The notes beneath the pieces are model-generated. The model was not told the DNA's origin. It did no database searches and saw only the letters and a list, made by a program, of their open reading frames with translations. From Ewingella americana (GTDB taxonomy: Bacteria; Pseudomonadota; Gammaproteobacteria; Enterobacterales; Enterobacteriaceae), in assembly GCF_006438725.1 (NCBI RefSeq), contig NZ_RCZD01000010.1, positions 148,608 through 212,607 of the forward strand: a stretch of DNA of 64,000 nt. Direction: 5' to 3'. Position 1 is the first letter of the stretch; each line of letters opens with the position of its first letter. A program made the position numbers and the translations under genes. Shown in pieces: positions 38,080-47,324 of this stretch.

Positions 38080-38691
38080 TTACAACCTGCTGTAGGCCTT
38101 CTCGACTTTCATCATATATCTCGGTGCCTGCGCAGCCGGATGGTATTGACGAACATGCCAGTTAAACGCGTCAGGCGACAGTTGGTTAATCATGCTGATG
38201 GCCGTTGTGCGATCGCTGGAAAAGGTGCGTAACAGCGCACCCGCGCCGTTGGCATAGGCAGCTTCGGTGGCGTAGCGGCGGGTAACCGGGTCGTTTATCC
38301 AGTTCAATTGCTGATGTTGCAGCGCACTGATGTAGGCGGTGCCAAGATCAATATTGGTTTGAGGATCCCGTAAATCGCTGTCGTCAGGGCAGCCGCGTTT
38401 ACCTTTGTAACGGTACGCATCGCAGCCGCTGGTCGAGGCTTTAAGCTGCATCAGGCCAATCGCATTCGACGGGCTGACCGCATCAGGGTTGAAACCCGAC
38501 TCAACTTCAATAATGGCGGTAATCAGCCTCGGGTCAACTTTATAGTCGCCAGCCGCCTCGTTAATCACGCTGTCATAAGCATGGGCATCATATTTTTTAT
38601 AGTGCGGTTTACTGGAACACCCTGCCAGAATCAGCACCATTAACGTGATCCCGACCCAGGCAATTTCCGTGTTTTTCATCAAAGCTTTCAT
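38080..38691 (-). CDS. mltE: endo-type membrane-bound lytic transglycosylase
   Basis: The 203-residue lipoprotein has the same length as E. coli MltE (EmtA). A lipobox LAGC places the lipidated Cys at 25. The catalytic Glu64 lies in IIEVESGFNP, same position as in E. coli. AIGLMQLKAS and AYANGAGALLRTFSSDR are strong family blocks. It cleaves peptidoglycan inside chains at the outer membrane inner face, as needed for growth or for inserting large machines. GGAGAG precedes the ATG. Confidence 0.95.
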   Translation of the reverse strand: MKALMKNTEIAWVGITLMVLILAGCSSKPHYKKYDAHAYDSVINEAAGDYKVDPRLITAIIEVESGFNPDAVSPSNAIGLMQLKASTSGCDAYRYKGKRGCPDDSDLRDPQTNIDLGTAYISALQHQQLNWINDPVTRRYATEAAYANGAGALLRTFSSDRTTAISMINQLSPDAFNWHVRQYHPAAQAPRYMMKVEKAYSRL

Positions 38692-38716
38692 TCACTCTCC
38701 GCCAGTCCCTTTACCG

Positions 38717-38737
38717 GGCGCAACCCGATGTTGCGCC
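38717..38737. other. hairpin between msrA and mltE
   Basis: GGCGCAAC (38717-38724) pairs with GTTGCGCC (38730-38737) around a 5-nt loop. No U-tract on either strand; it may separate the two minus-strand transcription units or protect mRNA. Confidence 0.45.
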
Positions 38738-38888
38738 GGACAATCCTATTGGGCTTCGGACAAGCTTGCAGCGCAATCCGTGCCATCAATCATATCAATA
38801 AATGGGCCGGAAGTGACACGGGGTGGCGGCCTCGGTTTTGGCTATATGAGAGGATAAATCATCTCGGTGATCATCCGTTACTCTCCAG

Positions 38889-39440
38889 CTATCCGTTATC
38901 GGAGTGCAATGATTTCACTCGATTGGCATAACTTTTACGCAGCTTTTGCAGTTTGGGGGGAATGACGGCCATGCAGTAACCGTTGCGCTGACCGGCACCG
39001 TCCCAGTAGTTCTGGTGATAATCTTCGGCCACATACACCTCGCCCAGCGGCTCGATGGAAGTCACTACCGGCTGGCTGTTGTCCGCCTGCGCGCGCAAAA
39101 TAGCGGCTTCAGCTTCGGCGCGTTGTGCTTCATTGGCTGGGAAGATCACCGAACGGTATTGCGTCCCGACATCGTTGCCCTGACGGTTAAGCTGGGTGGG
39201 ATCATGGGTGACAAAGTGGATATCCAGCAGATCGCCGTAGCTCAGTTTTTCCGGGTCGAAGCCGACGCGGATCGCTTCCGCATGACCGGTCACACCGGCA
39301 CAAACCTGCTCATAGGTAGGGTTGGCCCGCCGCCCGCCGGTGTAGACGCTTTCCACCGTCTCGACACCGATCACATCTTTGAACACCGCTTCAGTACACC
39401 AGAAACACCCGCCGCCAAAGATGGCATAGTCGATTGTCAT
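38889..39440 (-). CDS. msrA: peptide methionine sulfoxide reductase A, short form
   Basis: The 183-residue enzyme repairs methionine-S-sulfoxide in proteins. The active-site motif GGGCFWC lies at 9-15, with catalytic Cys12. HDPTQLNRQGNDVGTQYRS is the substrate-binding block, and NGYCM near 155 has a resolving Cys. It lacks the N-terminal extension of E. coli MsrA (212 residues), so it is a paralogue of the short, stand-alone type. The ATG follows GGGAGAG. Confidence 0.93.
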   Translation of the reverse strand: MTIDYAIFGGGCFWCTEAVFKDVIGVETVESVYTGGRRANPTYEQVCAGVTGHAEAIRVGFDPEKLSYGDLLDIHFVTHDPTQLNRQGNDVGTQYRSVIFPANEAQRAEAEAAILRAQADNSQPVVTSIEPLGEVYVAEDYHQNYWDGAGQRNGYCMAVIPPKLQKLRKSYANRVKSLHSDNG

Positions 39441-39515
39441 ACTCTCTCCCGAACTCAGAACACAGAATTAACCTGTGTTAATCCTAGTCGATGAGTGCCG
39501 GTGAACCCACCTTTT

Positions 39516-40463
39516 TCAATCAGTGGCCACGGCGGGCAGCACGCGGCTGATTTCAGGGCCATAGCCGTGGATCATTAACTCACCGTTTTGCAGTTCAACG
39601 CTGGCAAAGGGCAAGCTGTCGGCCCCGTCGAGCATCCCTTTGAGCGTAATAAAGTCAGTGCTGCCGATGCGGTCATAGCCGCCGCGATGGTCGTGACCGG
39701 CAAAATAGGCCCGCACCTGATACTCACAAAGCAGCTCCAACAGTGTTTCGCAGTTCCACAGGTTATGACTGTTGATGGGGGTCAGCGGGTAATGGCCGAA
39801 GACGATGACCATCTCGCCCAGCCGTTTGGCCTGTTGCAAATTCTGCTCAATCCAGGCCAACTGTTGCGCCCCGACCGCACCGTTCCAGGGCTGTGCCTGC
39901 GACTGCTGGCACTCAATCAAATCTTCCAGCATGAACTCGGCCAACTGGCGATCGTCGCCGTTAGCATGGTTGCAATACAAGCTCACATCATTGCCATCCA
40001 GAACCAAAAAACGGTAACCCGGCAGCGTGAATTGATAATAACTTTTGGGCAGTCCGAGGGCTGGAGACTGCGCTGCGAGATGGTCGGAGATCACCTGCGC
40101 ATCGTGATTGCCAATCAATGCCGCGTGCGGATGGTGCAGTCCGTCATACAGCGGCAGCAGCTGTTCGTAACTTGACCAGTCGCGGTCCACCAGGTCACCC
40201 AATGTCACCACAAATTCCAGCGGCAACGCATTCAGCTCAGTGATGGCGGCAGAAAGTTTGCTCAGGCTGTGCCGGTAATAACGGTTATTTTCCAGATCAG
40301 GCGGCACGTCAGCATATTGCGGATCGGCAATCAGACCGAAGCGCAACGTGGTACGAACAGGGGATGATGAGCGGATTTCAGGCGTTTGATAGAGCGTACT
40401 GACCTTACCCAGCGCCTGCTGTTGTGGCAGAGACAACACGTAATGTTCAGGTAGCAAAGTCAT
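39516..40463 (-). CDS. ADP-ribose/CDP-alcohol diphosphatase-like metallophosphoesterase
   Basis: The 315-residue calcineurin-fold enzyme has metal ligands in LIADPQYAD (D47-x-Q49), TLGDLVD (D90), LIGNHDA (N119, H120), a His in IVFGHYP and the final AGHDHRGGY. The D-x-Q in place of D-x-H, with RYYRHSL next, is the hallmark of the Mn-dependent ADP-ribose/CDP-alcohol pyrophosphatase family, which splits CDP-choline, CDP-glycerol and ADP-ribose. ATG at 40463 has AGGAG upstream. It is the last gene of a Ugp-like ABC importer operon, 13 bp after the permease. No signal peptide, so it acts in the cytoplasm on imported cargo. Confidence 0.85.
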   Translation of the reverse strand: MTLLPEHYVLSLPQQQALGKVSTLYQTPEIRSSSPVRTTLRFGLIADPQYADVPPDLENNRYYRHSLSKLSAAITELNALPLEFVVTLGDLVDRDWSSYEQLLPLYDGLHHPHAALIGNHDAQVISDHLAAQSPALGLPKSYYQFTLPGYRFLVLDGNDVSLYCNHANGDDRQLAEFMLEDLIECQQSQAQPWNGAVGAQQLAWIEQNLQQAKRLGEMVIVFGHYPLTPINSHNLWNCETLLELLCEYQVRAYFAGHDHRGGYDRIGSTDFITLKGMLDGADSLPFASVELQNGELMIHGYGPEISRVLPAVATD

Positions 40464-40476
40464 CGGGGTACTCCTG

Positions 40477-41319
40477 CTAGCGAATGCCAGCACGCATGAA
40501 GGATTGAACAAACTGACGCTGGAATACCAGGAAAAGCAGCAGCAACGGCAATGACGTGATGAGGGTCGCTGCACCTATCAGCGCCCACTGCACGCCCTGC
40601 TCCGGGGCTGAAAACAGCTGCAATCCCACCGTCAGGGGGCGCACGTTGACTGAGTCGCTGATCACCAGCGGCCAGAGGAAATCGTTCCAGTGAAAACTGA
40701 TCGACACCAGCGCAAACGCCACATAAATCGGCTTCGCCAGCGGAATATAAATCCTGCGCAAAATATAAAAGCGGCTGGCACCTTCCACAATGGCCGCCTC
40801 TTCCAGCACCAGCGGAATACTTTTAAACGTCTGGCGCAGCAGAAAAATCGCAAACGCGGAGGCAAAATAAGGCAGTGCGATACCGAGCAGGCTGTCCCTT
40901 AGCCCAAACGCGCCGATGGTTTTATAGTTATTCAGGATCAAGACGTCGGGGCTGATCATCAGTTGCAATAAAATCAATGAAAACAGCACCCCGGACCATT
41001 TAAGACCAAACCGCACCAGCGCATAGGCCGCCATGGTGGCCAACACCAGCTGGCAAATAACAATCATCAACACCAGCATGATGGTATTGAGAAAATAGCG
41101 GCCAAACGGTGCTGCCTGCCAGGCGTGGATAAAGTTCTGCAACGTGAGTGGTGCAAACAGGTTAAAACTGCCCTGCTCAGACGCCGGGTGAATCGCCACC
41201 CAAACGGCCACCAGAATAGGCAAAAACCACAGCAGGGCCGCCGTCCAGATCGTCAGATTCAGACAGAGCCTGCCGACAGAAAAAGGGCGGCGCGGGGCCA
41301 GGGTTATCGTCATGCTCAT
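40477..41319 (-). CDS. ABC importer permease, UgpE/MalG type
   Basis: The 280-residue inner membrane protein has six predicted segments and the EAA loop EEAAIVEGASRFYILRRIYIPL near 185 that docks to the ATPase. The C-terminal LVFQRQFVQSFMRAGIR is typical of carbohydrate permeases of this type. Its start overlaps the end of the other permease gene by 4 bp, showing translational coupling. It should form a heterodimer with that partner. Confidence 0.92.
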   Translation of the reverse strand: MSMTITLAPRRPFSVGRLCLNLTIWTAALLWFLPILVAVWVAIHPASEQGSFNLFAPLTLQNFIHAWQAAPFGRYFLNTIMLVLMIVICQLVLATMAAYALVRFGLKWSGVLFSLILLQLMISPDVLILNNYKTIGAFGLRDSLLGIALPYFASAFAIFLLRQTFKSIPLVLEEAAIVEGASRFYILRRIYIPLAKPIYVAFALVSISFHWNDFLWPLVISDSVNVRPLTVGLQLFSAPEQGVQWALIGAATLITSLPLLLLFLVFQRQFVQSFMRAGIR

Positions 41320-42227
41320 TGGTAATGCGCTCTCTTATCCAGCAGATTAAATTTAATTAATGCAATGGCAGCCAGTATTACCAACAGCACCACCGTCATG
41401 GCAGAGGCATAAGGCAAATCCCAATAACTGAACGCAGTCCGGTAGATGTAAAACAGCAGTAAACTGGTGCTGTTGTCCGGCCCGCCGTTGGTCATGGCGA
41501 TCACCTGATCGACAATGCGGAAAGCATTCATCGAGGCATTGATCAAAATGAACAGCGTGGTCGGCATTAATAATGGCCACTGCACGCGGCGGAAAAAGTA
41601 GCGGCGGGATGCGCCTTCAATCTCCGCCGCTTCGGCTAATTTCGGGTCAATCTGCTGCAAGGCGGCCAGATAAAAAATCATGAAAAAACCCGCTTCACGC
41701 CAGATGGAAACCGCCATCAGGCTGTACAACGCGGTATGCGGGTCGCCGAGCCAGTTCACCGCCGGCAGCGAGAACAGTGCCAGCAATTTGTTAAGCAAGC
41801 CCAATTGCGGCGTGTAGAAAAATAACCACAGATTGGCGATGGCCACCATCGGAAGCAGGGAGGGAATAAAGAAAGCTGCGCGGGTGATGGCATTTCCCCG
41901 CAGGTGGCGGTTAACCGCCAGTGCCATCAGTAACGCCAGCACCACCGACAGCGGGATGGTGATGGCCGCATACAGCAGATTATTTCGCAGAGCGAGCAGG
42001 AAGGTGTCGTCATCCAACAGCGCACGGTAGTTATCCAGCCCAACAAAATGGGCCGGATTTCCGCCTCGCGCCGCGCTGAAAACACTCTCCCACACCGTTG
42101 CCAGCGCGGGGTAATGGGTAAACAGCAGCAGAAAACCCAGCGCGGGTAACAGCAACAGATAACCATAAACCTGTAAAGACAGGCCCCGGCGCTGAGCTGC
42201 ACTGGCAACCGTGTAAAGAGTGCTCAT
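41316..42227 (-). CDS. ABC importer permease, UgpA/MalF type
   Basis: The 303-residue permease has six predicted membrane segments and the EAA loop LAEAAEIEGASRRYFFRRVQ near 205. It is encoded directly after the binding protein (10-bp gap) and before its partner permease (4-bp overlap). Similar in layout to UgpA for glycerol-3-phosphate. Confidence 0.92.
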   Translation of the reverse strand: MSTLYTVASAAQRRGLSLQVYGYLLLLPALGFLLLFTHYPALATVWESVFSAARGGNPAHFVGLDNYRALLDDDTFLLALRNNLLYAAITIPLSVVLALLMALAVNRHLRGNAITRAAFFIPSLLPMVAIANLWLFFYTPQLGLLNKLLALFSLPAVNWLGDPHTALYSLMAVSIWREAGFFMIFYLAALQQIDPKLAEAAEIEGASRRYFFRRVQWPLLMPTTLFILINASMNAFRIVDQVIAMTNGGPDNSTSLLLFYIYRTAFSYWDLPYASAMTVVLLVILAAIALIKFNLLDKRAHYQ

Positions 42228-42237
42228 ACGGTGTCCG

Positions 42238-43518
42238 TTATTGGTAAGGTTTCAGCAGGCGGTCGGCCTGCGTCTGCGCGGACTCAAGGGCCTGCTCTGG
42301 CGTCTTGGTCTGCGTAACGGCAGCTTCAATCGCATGGTTGAGCAACTCCTGAATCTGCACGCTGTTGTAGGTGGAAAGCTCAGGCTGCGAATATTTCAAC
42401 TGTTCGCGGGCCACCAGCGCCTGAGGAACTTGCTTGACGTAATCCTTCATGACGGCGGTCTCCCATGCCGCAGGCGATGTGGCAACGTATCCGGTGGCAA
42501 TACTCCAGCGAGCGGCCTGCTCTGGTGCAGACACCCAGCGGATGAATTCCATCGCGGCTTTCTGTTGTTCCGGCGTGGTATTTTTGAAGACGTAAAGGTT
42601 GCCGCCACCGGTCGGGCTGCCACGCTGGGTTTTCTCAGGCAGCATCGACACACCGAACGGGAATTTCGCGTTATCGCGCACGGTCGTCAGGTTGCCCGTG
42701 GTGGTGACCATCATGGCCGTTTTGCCATCAATAAAGTCTTGCGGTGTGGTGCTCCAGGCGATAGCGCCTTTCGGCGACACGCTCTCTTTCTGCGCCAGAT
42801 CGGCCAGCCAATGCAATGCTTCAACGTTAGACGGGGTGTTGAAGGTCACCGCCGTCCCTTTGCCGTTATCCAGATGACTGCCATTGGTGGCAGCAATACC
42901 CTGGAAGTTCCAATAACCGTTTGGTGTCGACGGGATTTCAATACCCCATTGCGTCACGTTAGTGCCGTCACGCACGACCAGCTTCTTACCGAAGTCCACC
43001 ACCTGCTGCCAGTTGGCCGGAGGGGTATCGCCGTTAAGACCGGCTTTCTCAAAAGCCTGTTTGTTCCAGTACAGCACCACGGTTGAGCGCTGGAATGGAA
43101 TGCTCCAGACCTTGCCCTGAATGTGGCGGATGAAGGCCGGGTAAAAACCATCAATCCACGCTTTACCCGCCGCGTCGTTCGCTAAATCGCTGACGGGCAA
43201 AATCGCGCCAGCGTCGATCAACGAATAGGCTTCGATGTCACCGATGACCGCCATCTGTGGCGCATTCCCGCCACGAAATGCGGTTAATGCTTTGGTGATG
43301 GTGGTGGCGTAATCACCGGTATAGACCGGCTGAATACTGATATCAGGATGGATTTTTTCAAAATCGGCGACCAGATTATCGACGGTATGGCTGACTTTTC
43401 CCCCTACCGCAATCGGGTAATACATCTGCAATTTCACCGCATCAGCAGCGTAAGCAGAGGTTGCAGTGACCAGCAGAACCGCCGTCGTCAGACGTGATAA
43501 ACGCAAAGCAAGAGACAT
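42238..43518 (-). CDS. ABC importer substrate-binding protein, UgpB-like
   Basis: The 426-residue periplasmic protein of the extracellular solute-binding family 1 has a signal peptide cleaved after ATSAYA. The segments VDNLVADFEKIHPDISIQ, TKALTAFRGGNAPQMAVI and GGNLYVFKNTTPEQQKAAMEF follow UgpB organisation. It should capture a phosphorylated glycerol or phosphodiester compound, judging from family and the downstream phosphoesterase; the ligand is not proven by sequence. Confidence 0.92.
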   Translation of the reverse strand: MSLALRLSRLTTAVLLVTATSAYAADAVKLQMYYPIAVGGKVSHTVDNLVADFEKIHPDISIQPVYTGDYATTITKALTAFRGGNAPQMAVIGDIEAYSLIDAGAILPVSDLANDAAGKAWIDGFYPAFIRHIQGKVWSIPFQRSTVVLYWNKQAFEKAGLNGDTPPANWQQVVDFGKKLVVRDGTNVTQWGIEIPSTPNGYWNFQGIAATNGSHLDNGKGTAVTFNTPSNVEALHWLADLAQKESVSPKGAIAWSTTPQDFIDGKTAMMVTTTGNLTTVRDNAKFPFGVSMLPEKTQRGSPTGGGNLYVFKNTTPEQQKAAMEFIRWVSAPEQAARWSIATGYVATSPAAWETAVMKDYVKQVPQALVAREQLKYSQPELSTYNSVQIQELLNHAIEAAVTQTKTPEQALESAQTQADRLLKPYQ

Positions 43519-43564
43519 ATTTTTCCCTTCAGCAAATGAATGTGAGCAAATAAAAAAGTGATGA

Positions 43565-44668
43565 CTACACGGCGTAGCGTTTCTCTAACGGTAAAATTTT
43601 TTGCTCAGCGCTGTAGCAGCGCTTTCCCGTGGTGGTCGAGAAGAAATATTGAGAAGGGGTGGCCCAGCGCAGCCCAACCGGGCTGCCTTCAGCAAAATGT
43701 TTCATGCCCGGGATCTTGACGGTCATCGCGCCCTGACAGGCGGTCAATTGGCATACCACCAGCGTGTCTGCGCCCATATATTCATAGCTGATAACCTGCC
43801 CGCTGAGGATGCCATTATCCGCTGCGGTGAGCTGAATCTCTTCGGCACGCAGGCCAAGACACAGCGCGTCTTCGCGGCTGTTTTCCACGACCGGGATCGG
43901 CATATCGCCCAAATAATGGTGCAGGTCACGGCGCAATAACGGGATGATATTCATGGGCGGCGCACCGATGAACTGGGCGGCAAACACCGTCGCCGGATTG
44001 TTGTATAAATTGTCCGGCGTGTCGTGCTGCTCGATGGCGCCATCGTTAAGCAGGATAATCTTGTCGGCCATGCTCATGGCTTCAGTCTGATCATGAGTGA
44101 CATACACCATGGTCAGACCGAGTTTTTTCTGAATGCCACGGATTTCACGGCGCATGCTCTGACGCAGTTTGGCGTCGAGATTTGACAGCGGTTCATCCAT
44201 CAGACACAGTTTGTTATTGGCGATCACCGCACGGCCCAGTGCCACGCGCTGTTGCTGCCCGCCGGAGAGCTGAGCCGGCAGCCGATCCAGTAGCGTCTCG
44301 AGTTCCATCAGCTTACTGACCTCGGCCAGCCGTGAGGCAAACTGGCGTTTGTCTTCCCCCCGGGCGCGCAGGCCAAACAGCAAATTCTCCCGCACACTAA
44401 GATGGGGAAACAGGGCGTAGGACTGAAACACCATCGACAGCTTCCGTTGGGAAGGCGTCAGTGTGGTGACATCCGAGTGCTGAAAGTAGATCGCGCCGCT
44501 GTCGGCAGATTCCAGCCCGGCAATGGTGCGTAACATCGTGGATTTACCACAGCCGGAAGGCCCCAGCAGCGCGATGAAATCGCCCTCTTGCACATCAAAA
44601 CTGATGTCATTGAGTGCGACTTTATGGCCCCAGGTTTTCCTGATGTTGTGTAGTGATAGGTAGCTCAT
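43565..44668 (-). CDS. ABC importer ATPase, UgpC/MalK type
   Basis: The 367-residue ATPase has Walker A GPSGCGKST at 36-44, signature LSGGQQQR at 134-141, Walker B LCLMDEP at 154-160 and a C-terminal TOBE-like regulatory domain. As first gene of a five-gene operon (ATPase, binding protein, two permeases, phosphoesterase) it powers uptake. The start MSYLSLHNIRK at 44668 is chosen by family N-terminus; its ribosome site is weak. Confidence 0.93.
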   Translation of the reverse strand: MSYLSLHNIRKTWGHKVALNDISFDVQEGDFIALLGPSGCGKSTMLRTIAGLESADSGAIYFQHSDVTTLTPSQRKLSMVFQSYALFPHLSVRENLLFGLRARGEDKRQFASRLAEVSKLMELETLLDRLPAQLSGGQQQRVALGRAVIANNKLCLMDEPLSNLDAKLRQSMRREIRGIQKKLGLTMVYVTHDQTEAMSMADKIILLNDGAIEQHDTPDNLYNNPATVFAAQFIGAPPMNIIPLLRRDLHHYLGDMPIPVVENSREDALCLGLRAEEIQLTAADNGILSGQVISYEYMGADTLVVCQLTACQGAMTVKIPGMKHFAEGSPVGLRWATPSQYFFSTTTGKRCYSAEQKILPLEKRYAV

Positions 44669-44782
44669 GCCCGCTGTGCATCTCTGCAAAGAGTAATGGG
44701 CCTAACCTAGCGGGATTGGGTGAAGGTTTTATGACGCACAGGTGACGCTTCCTCGACGACGCATCCGCACACGGGGTCCATC

Positions 44783-44808
44783 AAAACGGCCAGTCCTGAG
44801 ACTGGCCG
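44783..44808 (-). terminator. terminator of the amidohydrolase unit
   Basis: CGGCCAGTC (44787-44795) pairs with GACTGGCCG (44800-44808). On the minus strand the stem is followed by UUUU. It ends the unit coming from the right, just before the ABC operon. Confidence 0.85.
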
Positions 44809-44821
44809 ATGAGCAGGCAGA

Positions 44822-46687
44822 TTAGAACGCGAAACAGGAACAACCCAGCGCGCCCCAAAAGGCGTTATCGTCTGATACCGGCACTGACGACTGGCGCGCC
44901 ACATCGTGCGAATGAACATGCACACCGCACGGCCCGCTGCACTGATGCACCTGCACCATGCCGACGCGGCCATTCGCCAGCGGCGGTGCACTGCGGTAAT
45001 GACCCGGCACATTGACCACCGGCGACCAGTCGGGCAATACCGGAATGGCAGGGGGTGCCAGCGGAGTGAAGCCGCCCGCCGCGTAGACAATTTTGCCGTC
45101 AACCATCGTCAGCACGGATTCAATCCCTTTGATCTCCTCCTCCGCAACGCTGAAATAATCTTTCGACAACAGCACCAGATCCGCCAACTGACCGACCTTA
45201 ATCTGACCTTTTTTGCCCTGCTCGCTGGAGAACCAGGAACTGCCCTGCGTCCACAGCATCAGCGCCGTTTCCCGGTCCAGACGGGCGTCGTCATCGTACA
45301 TCGCCATTCCGCCTACCGTGCGGCCGGAGACCAGCCAGTACAGCGCCGTCCACGGGTTATAACTCGCCACGCGGGTGGCGTCCGTGCCGAGACCCACCGG
45401 CAGATCCGCATTGAGCATTTTTGCCACCGGCGGGGTCTGCTTCACGGCTTCCTTGCCGTAACGGTCGGCAAAATATTCGCCCTGGAACGCCATCCGGTGC
45501 TGAACGGCAATGCCCCCGCCGAGGGCTTTCACCCGTTCGATATTGGCCTCGGTAATGGTCTCCGCATGGTCAAAGAACCAGTGCAGACCGTTGAAGGGAA
45601 TATCACTGTTGACCTTTTCAAACACGTCGAGCATGCGGCTGATGGATTCGTTATAGGTCGCGTGCAGGCGGAACGGCCAGCGGTGCTCCACCAGATGACG
45701 CACCACGCGCTCCAGCTCATCTTCCATGCCCGGTGCCAGATCGGGTCGCGGCTCGAGGAAATCTTCGAAGTCCGCCGCCGAGAACACCAGCATCTCACCG
45801 GCGCCGTTATGGCGATAAAAATCGGTGCCCTGCCCCGGTTTGAGCATGTCCGTCCACTTTTCGAAATCTTCCACTTCCTGTCCGGGGCGCTGGGTAAACA
45901 GGTTATAGGCGATGCGCAGCGTCAGCTGCTTTTTCTCATGCAGCTCGGCGATCACCGCATAGTCGTCGGGGTAGTTCTGGAAACCACCACCCGCATCGAT
46001 GGCGCTGGTCAGCCCCAGCCGGTTCAGCTCGCGCATAAACTGGCGGGTGGAATTGACCTGTTGTTCAAGCGGCAGTTTCGGCCCTTTGGCCAGCGTGGCG
46101 TAAAGCAGCATGGCGTTGGGACGGGCGATCAGCATGCCGGTTGGATTACCGTTGCTGTCGCGCTGAATTTCGCCTCCCGGCGGATTGGGCGTGTCGCGGG
46201 TATAACCGACTACCCTGAGCGCAGCACGGTTGAGCAGTGCGCGGTCATACAGGTGCAGAATGAACACCGGCGTATCGGGCGCGGCGGCGTTGATCTCATC
46301 AAGCGTCGGCATACGCCGTTCGGCAAACTGGAATTCCGTCCAGCCGCCGACCACGCGTACCCATTGCGGCGATGGCGTGCGCAAGGCCTGCTCTTTCAGC
46401 AACCGCAGCGCATCGGCGAGCGAGGGCACGCCTTCCCAGCGCAGCTCGAGGTTGTAATTCAGCCCGCCGCGAATTAAATGCAGGTGGGAGTCGTTCAAAC
46501 CGGGGATCCCGGTGGTGCCTTGCACGTCAACGATTTGGGTGGATATATCGGCGAACTGCATGACTTCCGCTTCGCTGCCGACGGCAATAAACTTTCCGTC
46601 TTTGATGGCCACCGCCGTTGCCAGGGGTTTCTCGCGATCCACCGTATGAAATTTACCGTTGGTCAAAATCAATGATGCTGTATTCAT
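44822..46687 (-). CDS. YtcJ-type amidohydrolase with Cys-rich tail
   Basis: The 621-residue metal-dependent amidohydrolase of the YtcJ/EF_0837 branch should hydrolyse amide bonds of an unknown compound. Metal ligands are seen in NDSHLHLIRG, WFFDHAETI and GLGTDATRV. The C-terminal end has an unusual tail with HQCSGPCGVHVHSHD and GCSCFAF, rich in Cys and His, beyond the usual TIM-barrel and beta-sandwich. Start at 46687 has GGAG upstream. It follows the ABM-domain gene by 19 bp. Confidence 0.88.
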   Translation of the reverse strand: MNTASLILTNGKFHTVDREKPLATAVAIKDGKFIAVGSEAEVMQFADISTQIVDVQGTTGIPGLNDSHLHLIRGGLNYNLELRWEGVPSLADALRLLKEQALRTPSPQWVRVVGGWTEFQFAERRMPTLDEINAAAPDTPVFILHLYDRALLNRAALRVVGYTRDTPNPPGGEIQRDSNGNPTGMLIARPNAMLLYATLAKGPKLPLEQQVNSTRQFMRELNRLGLTSAIDAGGGFQNYPDDYAVIAELHEKKQLTLRIAYNLFTQRPGQEVEDFEKWTDMLKPGQGTDFYRHNGAGEMLVFSAADFEDFLEPRPDLAPGMEDELERVVRHLVEHRWPFRLHATYNESISRMLDVFEKVNSDIPFNGLHWFFDHAETITEANIERVKALGGGIAVQHRMAFQGEYFADRYGKEAVKQTPPVAKMLNADLPVGLGTDATRVASYNPWTALYWLVSGRTVGGMAMYDDDARLDRETALMLWTQGSSWFSSEQGKKGQIKVGQLADLVLLSKDYFSVAEEEIKGIESVLTMVDGKIVYAAGGFTPLAPPAIPVLPDWSPVVNVPGHYRSAPPLANGRVGMVQVHQCSGPCGVHVHSHDVARQSSVPVSDDNAFWGALGCSCFAF

Positions 46688-46706
46688 TACTGTTCTCCAG
46701 AACGGA

Positions 46707-47279
46707 TTAGCCACGCGGGCTCAGCCAGTTTTTTAGCAGGCGGGTGACCGCAGGCATCCACAGATAAACCACCAGCGCCACGACGCTGGCATCGTTAAGC
46801 AAATGTCCCCAGAGCGTGCCTTTGGCTACCGGCAGCACCGTGCCCCAGAACCAGGGGACCAGATTGGTCGAAGGAAAAATCACCGCCAGCGTCACCAAAA
46901 ACTGCTTCCAGCGGGCAGGCGCAGGGTGCGCCGCCGTGGCTGGCGTAAACCAGAACGCGGCACCGGGGCGAACCTCAATATGTTCCTGGCCGCTGAGCAA
47001 GGTCGCCAGCTCCGCCACGCGGGCCTGACGCGCATCAGACTGGATCCAGTGGTACAGGTTATCCACGTTATCGAACCTGATCAGTATGGTGTAGGTGGTC
47101 TCGCCATGCTGCGGACGCAAAACATTGACGCCCAGATGCCCGGTAAACAGCGCCGCTTCGGGCATGATTTTTTCCAGCCAAACTTCGTAATCGGGCTGTT
47201 TTCCCGCCAGCACGCTGTGGGTGATCACCAAAGTAATGTGTTCAGGTTGATGAGGATAAGCCACGGGATTTTCCTTCAA
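46707..47279 (-). CDS. ABM-domain membrane protein
   Basis: The 190-residue protein has an antibiotic biosynthesis monooxygenase-like ferredoxin-fold domain at about 12-110 (ITLVITHSVLAGKQPDYEVW, IRFDNVDNLYHWIQS), then two hydrophobic segments near 128-150 and 158-180. Such fusions are common in Proteobacteria, with no settled function. ABM domains of this group often act without cofactor on aromatic or quinoid compounds. The middle gene of a three-gene unit with YcaC-type and YtcJ-type hydrolases. Confidence 0.8.
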   Translation of the reverse strand: MKENPVAYPHQPEHITLVITHSVLAGKQPDYEVWLEKIMPEAALFTGHLGVNVLRPQHGETTYTILIRFDNVDNLYHWIQSDARQARVAELATLLSGQEHIEVRPGAAFWFTPATAAHPAPARWKQFLVTLAVIFPSTNLVPWFWGTVLPVAKGTLWGHLLNDASVVALVVYLWMPAVTRLLKNWLSPRG

Positions 47280-47324
47280 TTTACCCCGACAACGCCGGGG
47301 TCGATATTATGAATAAACGGAGCT

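Noticed and set aside
42220..43086. 288-residue plus-strand frame opposite the binding protein
   Set aside because: Antisense shadow of a clear solute-binding protein gene.
44906..46477. 523-residue plus-strand frame opposite the amidohydrolase
   Set aside because: Antisense shadow of a GC-rich gene; no ribosome site or family match, and His/Arg-rich composition typical of such shadows.
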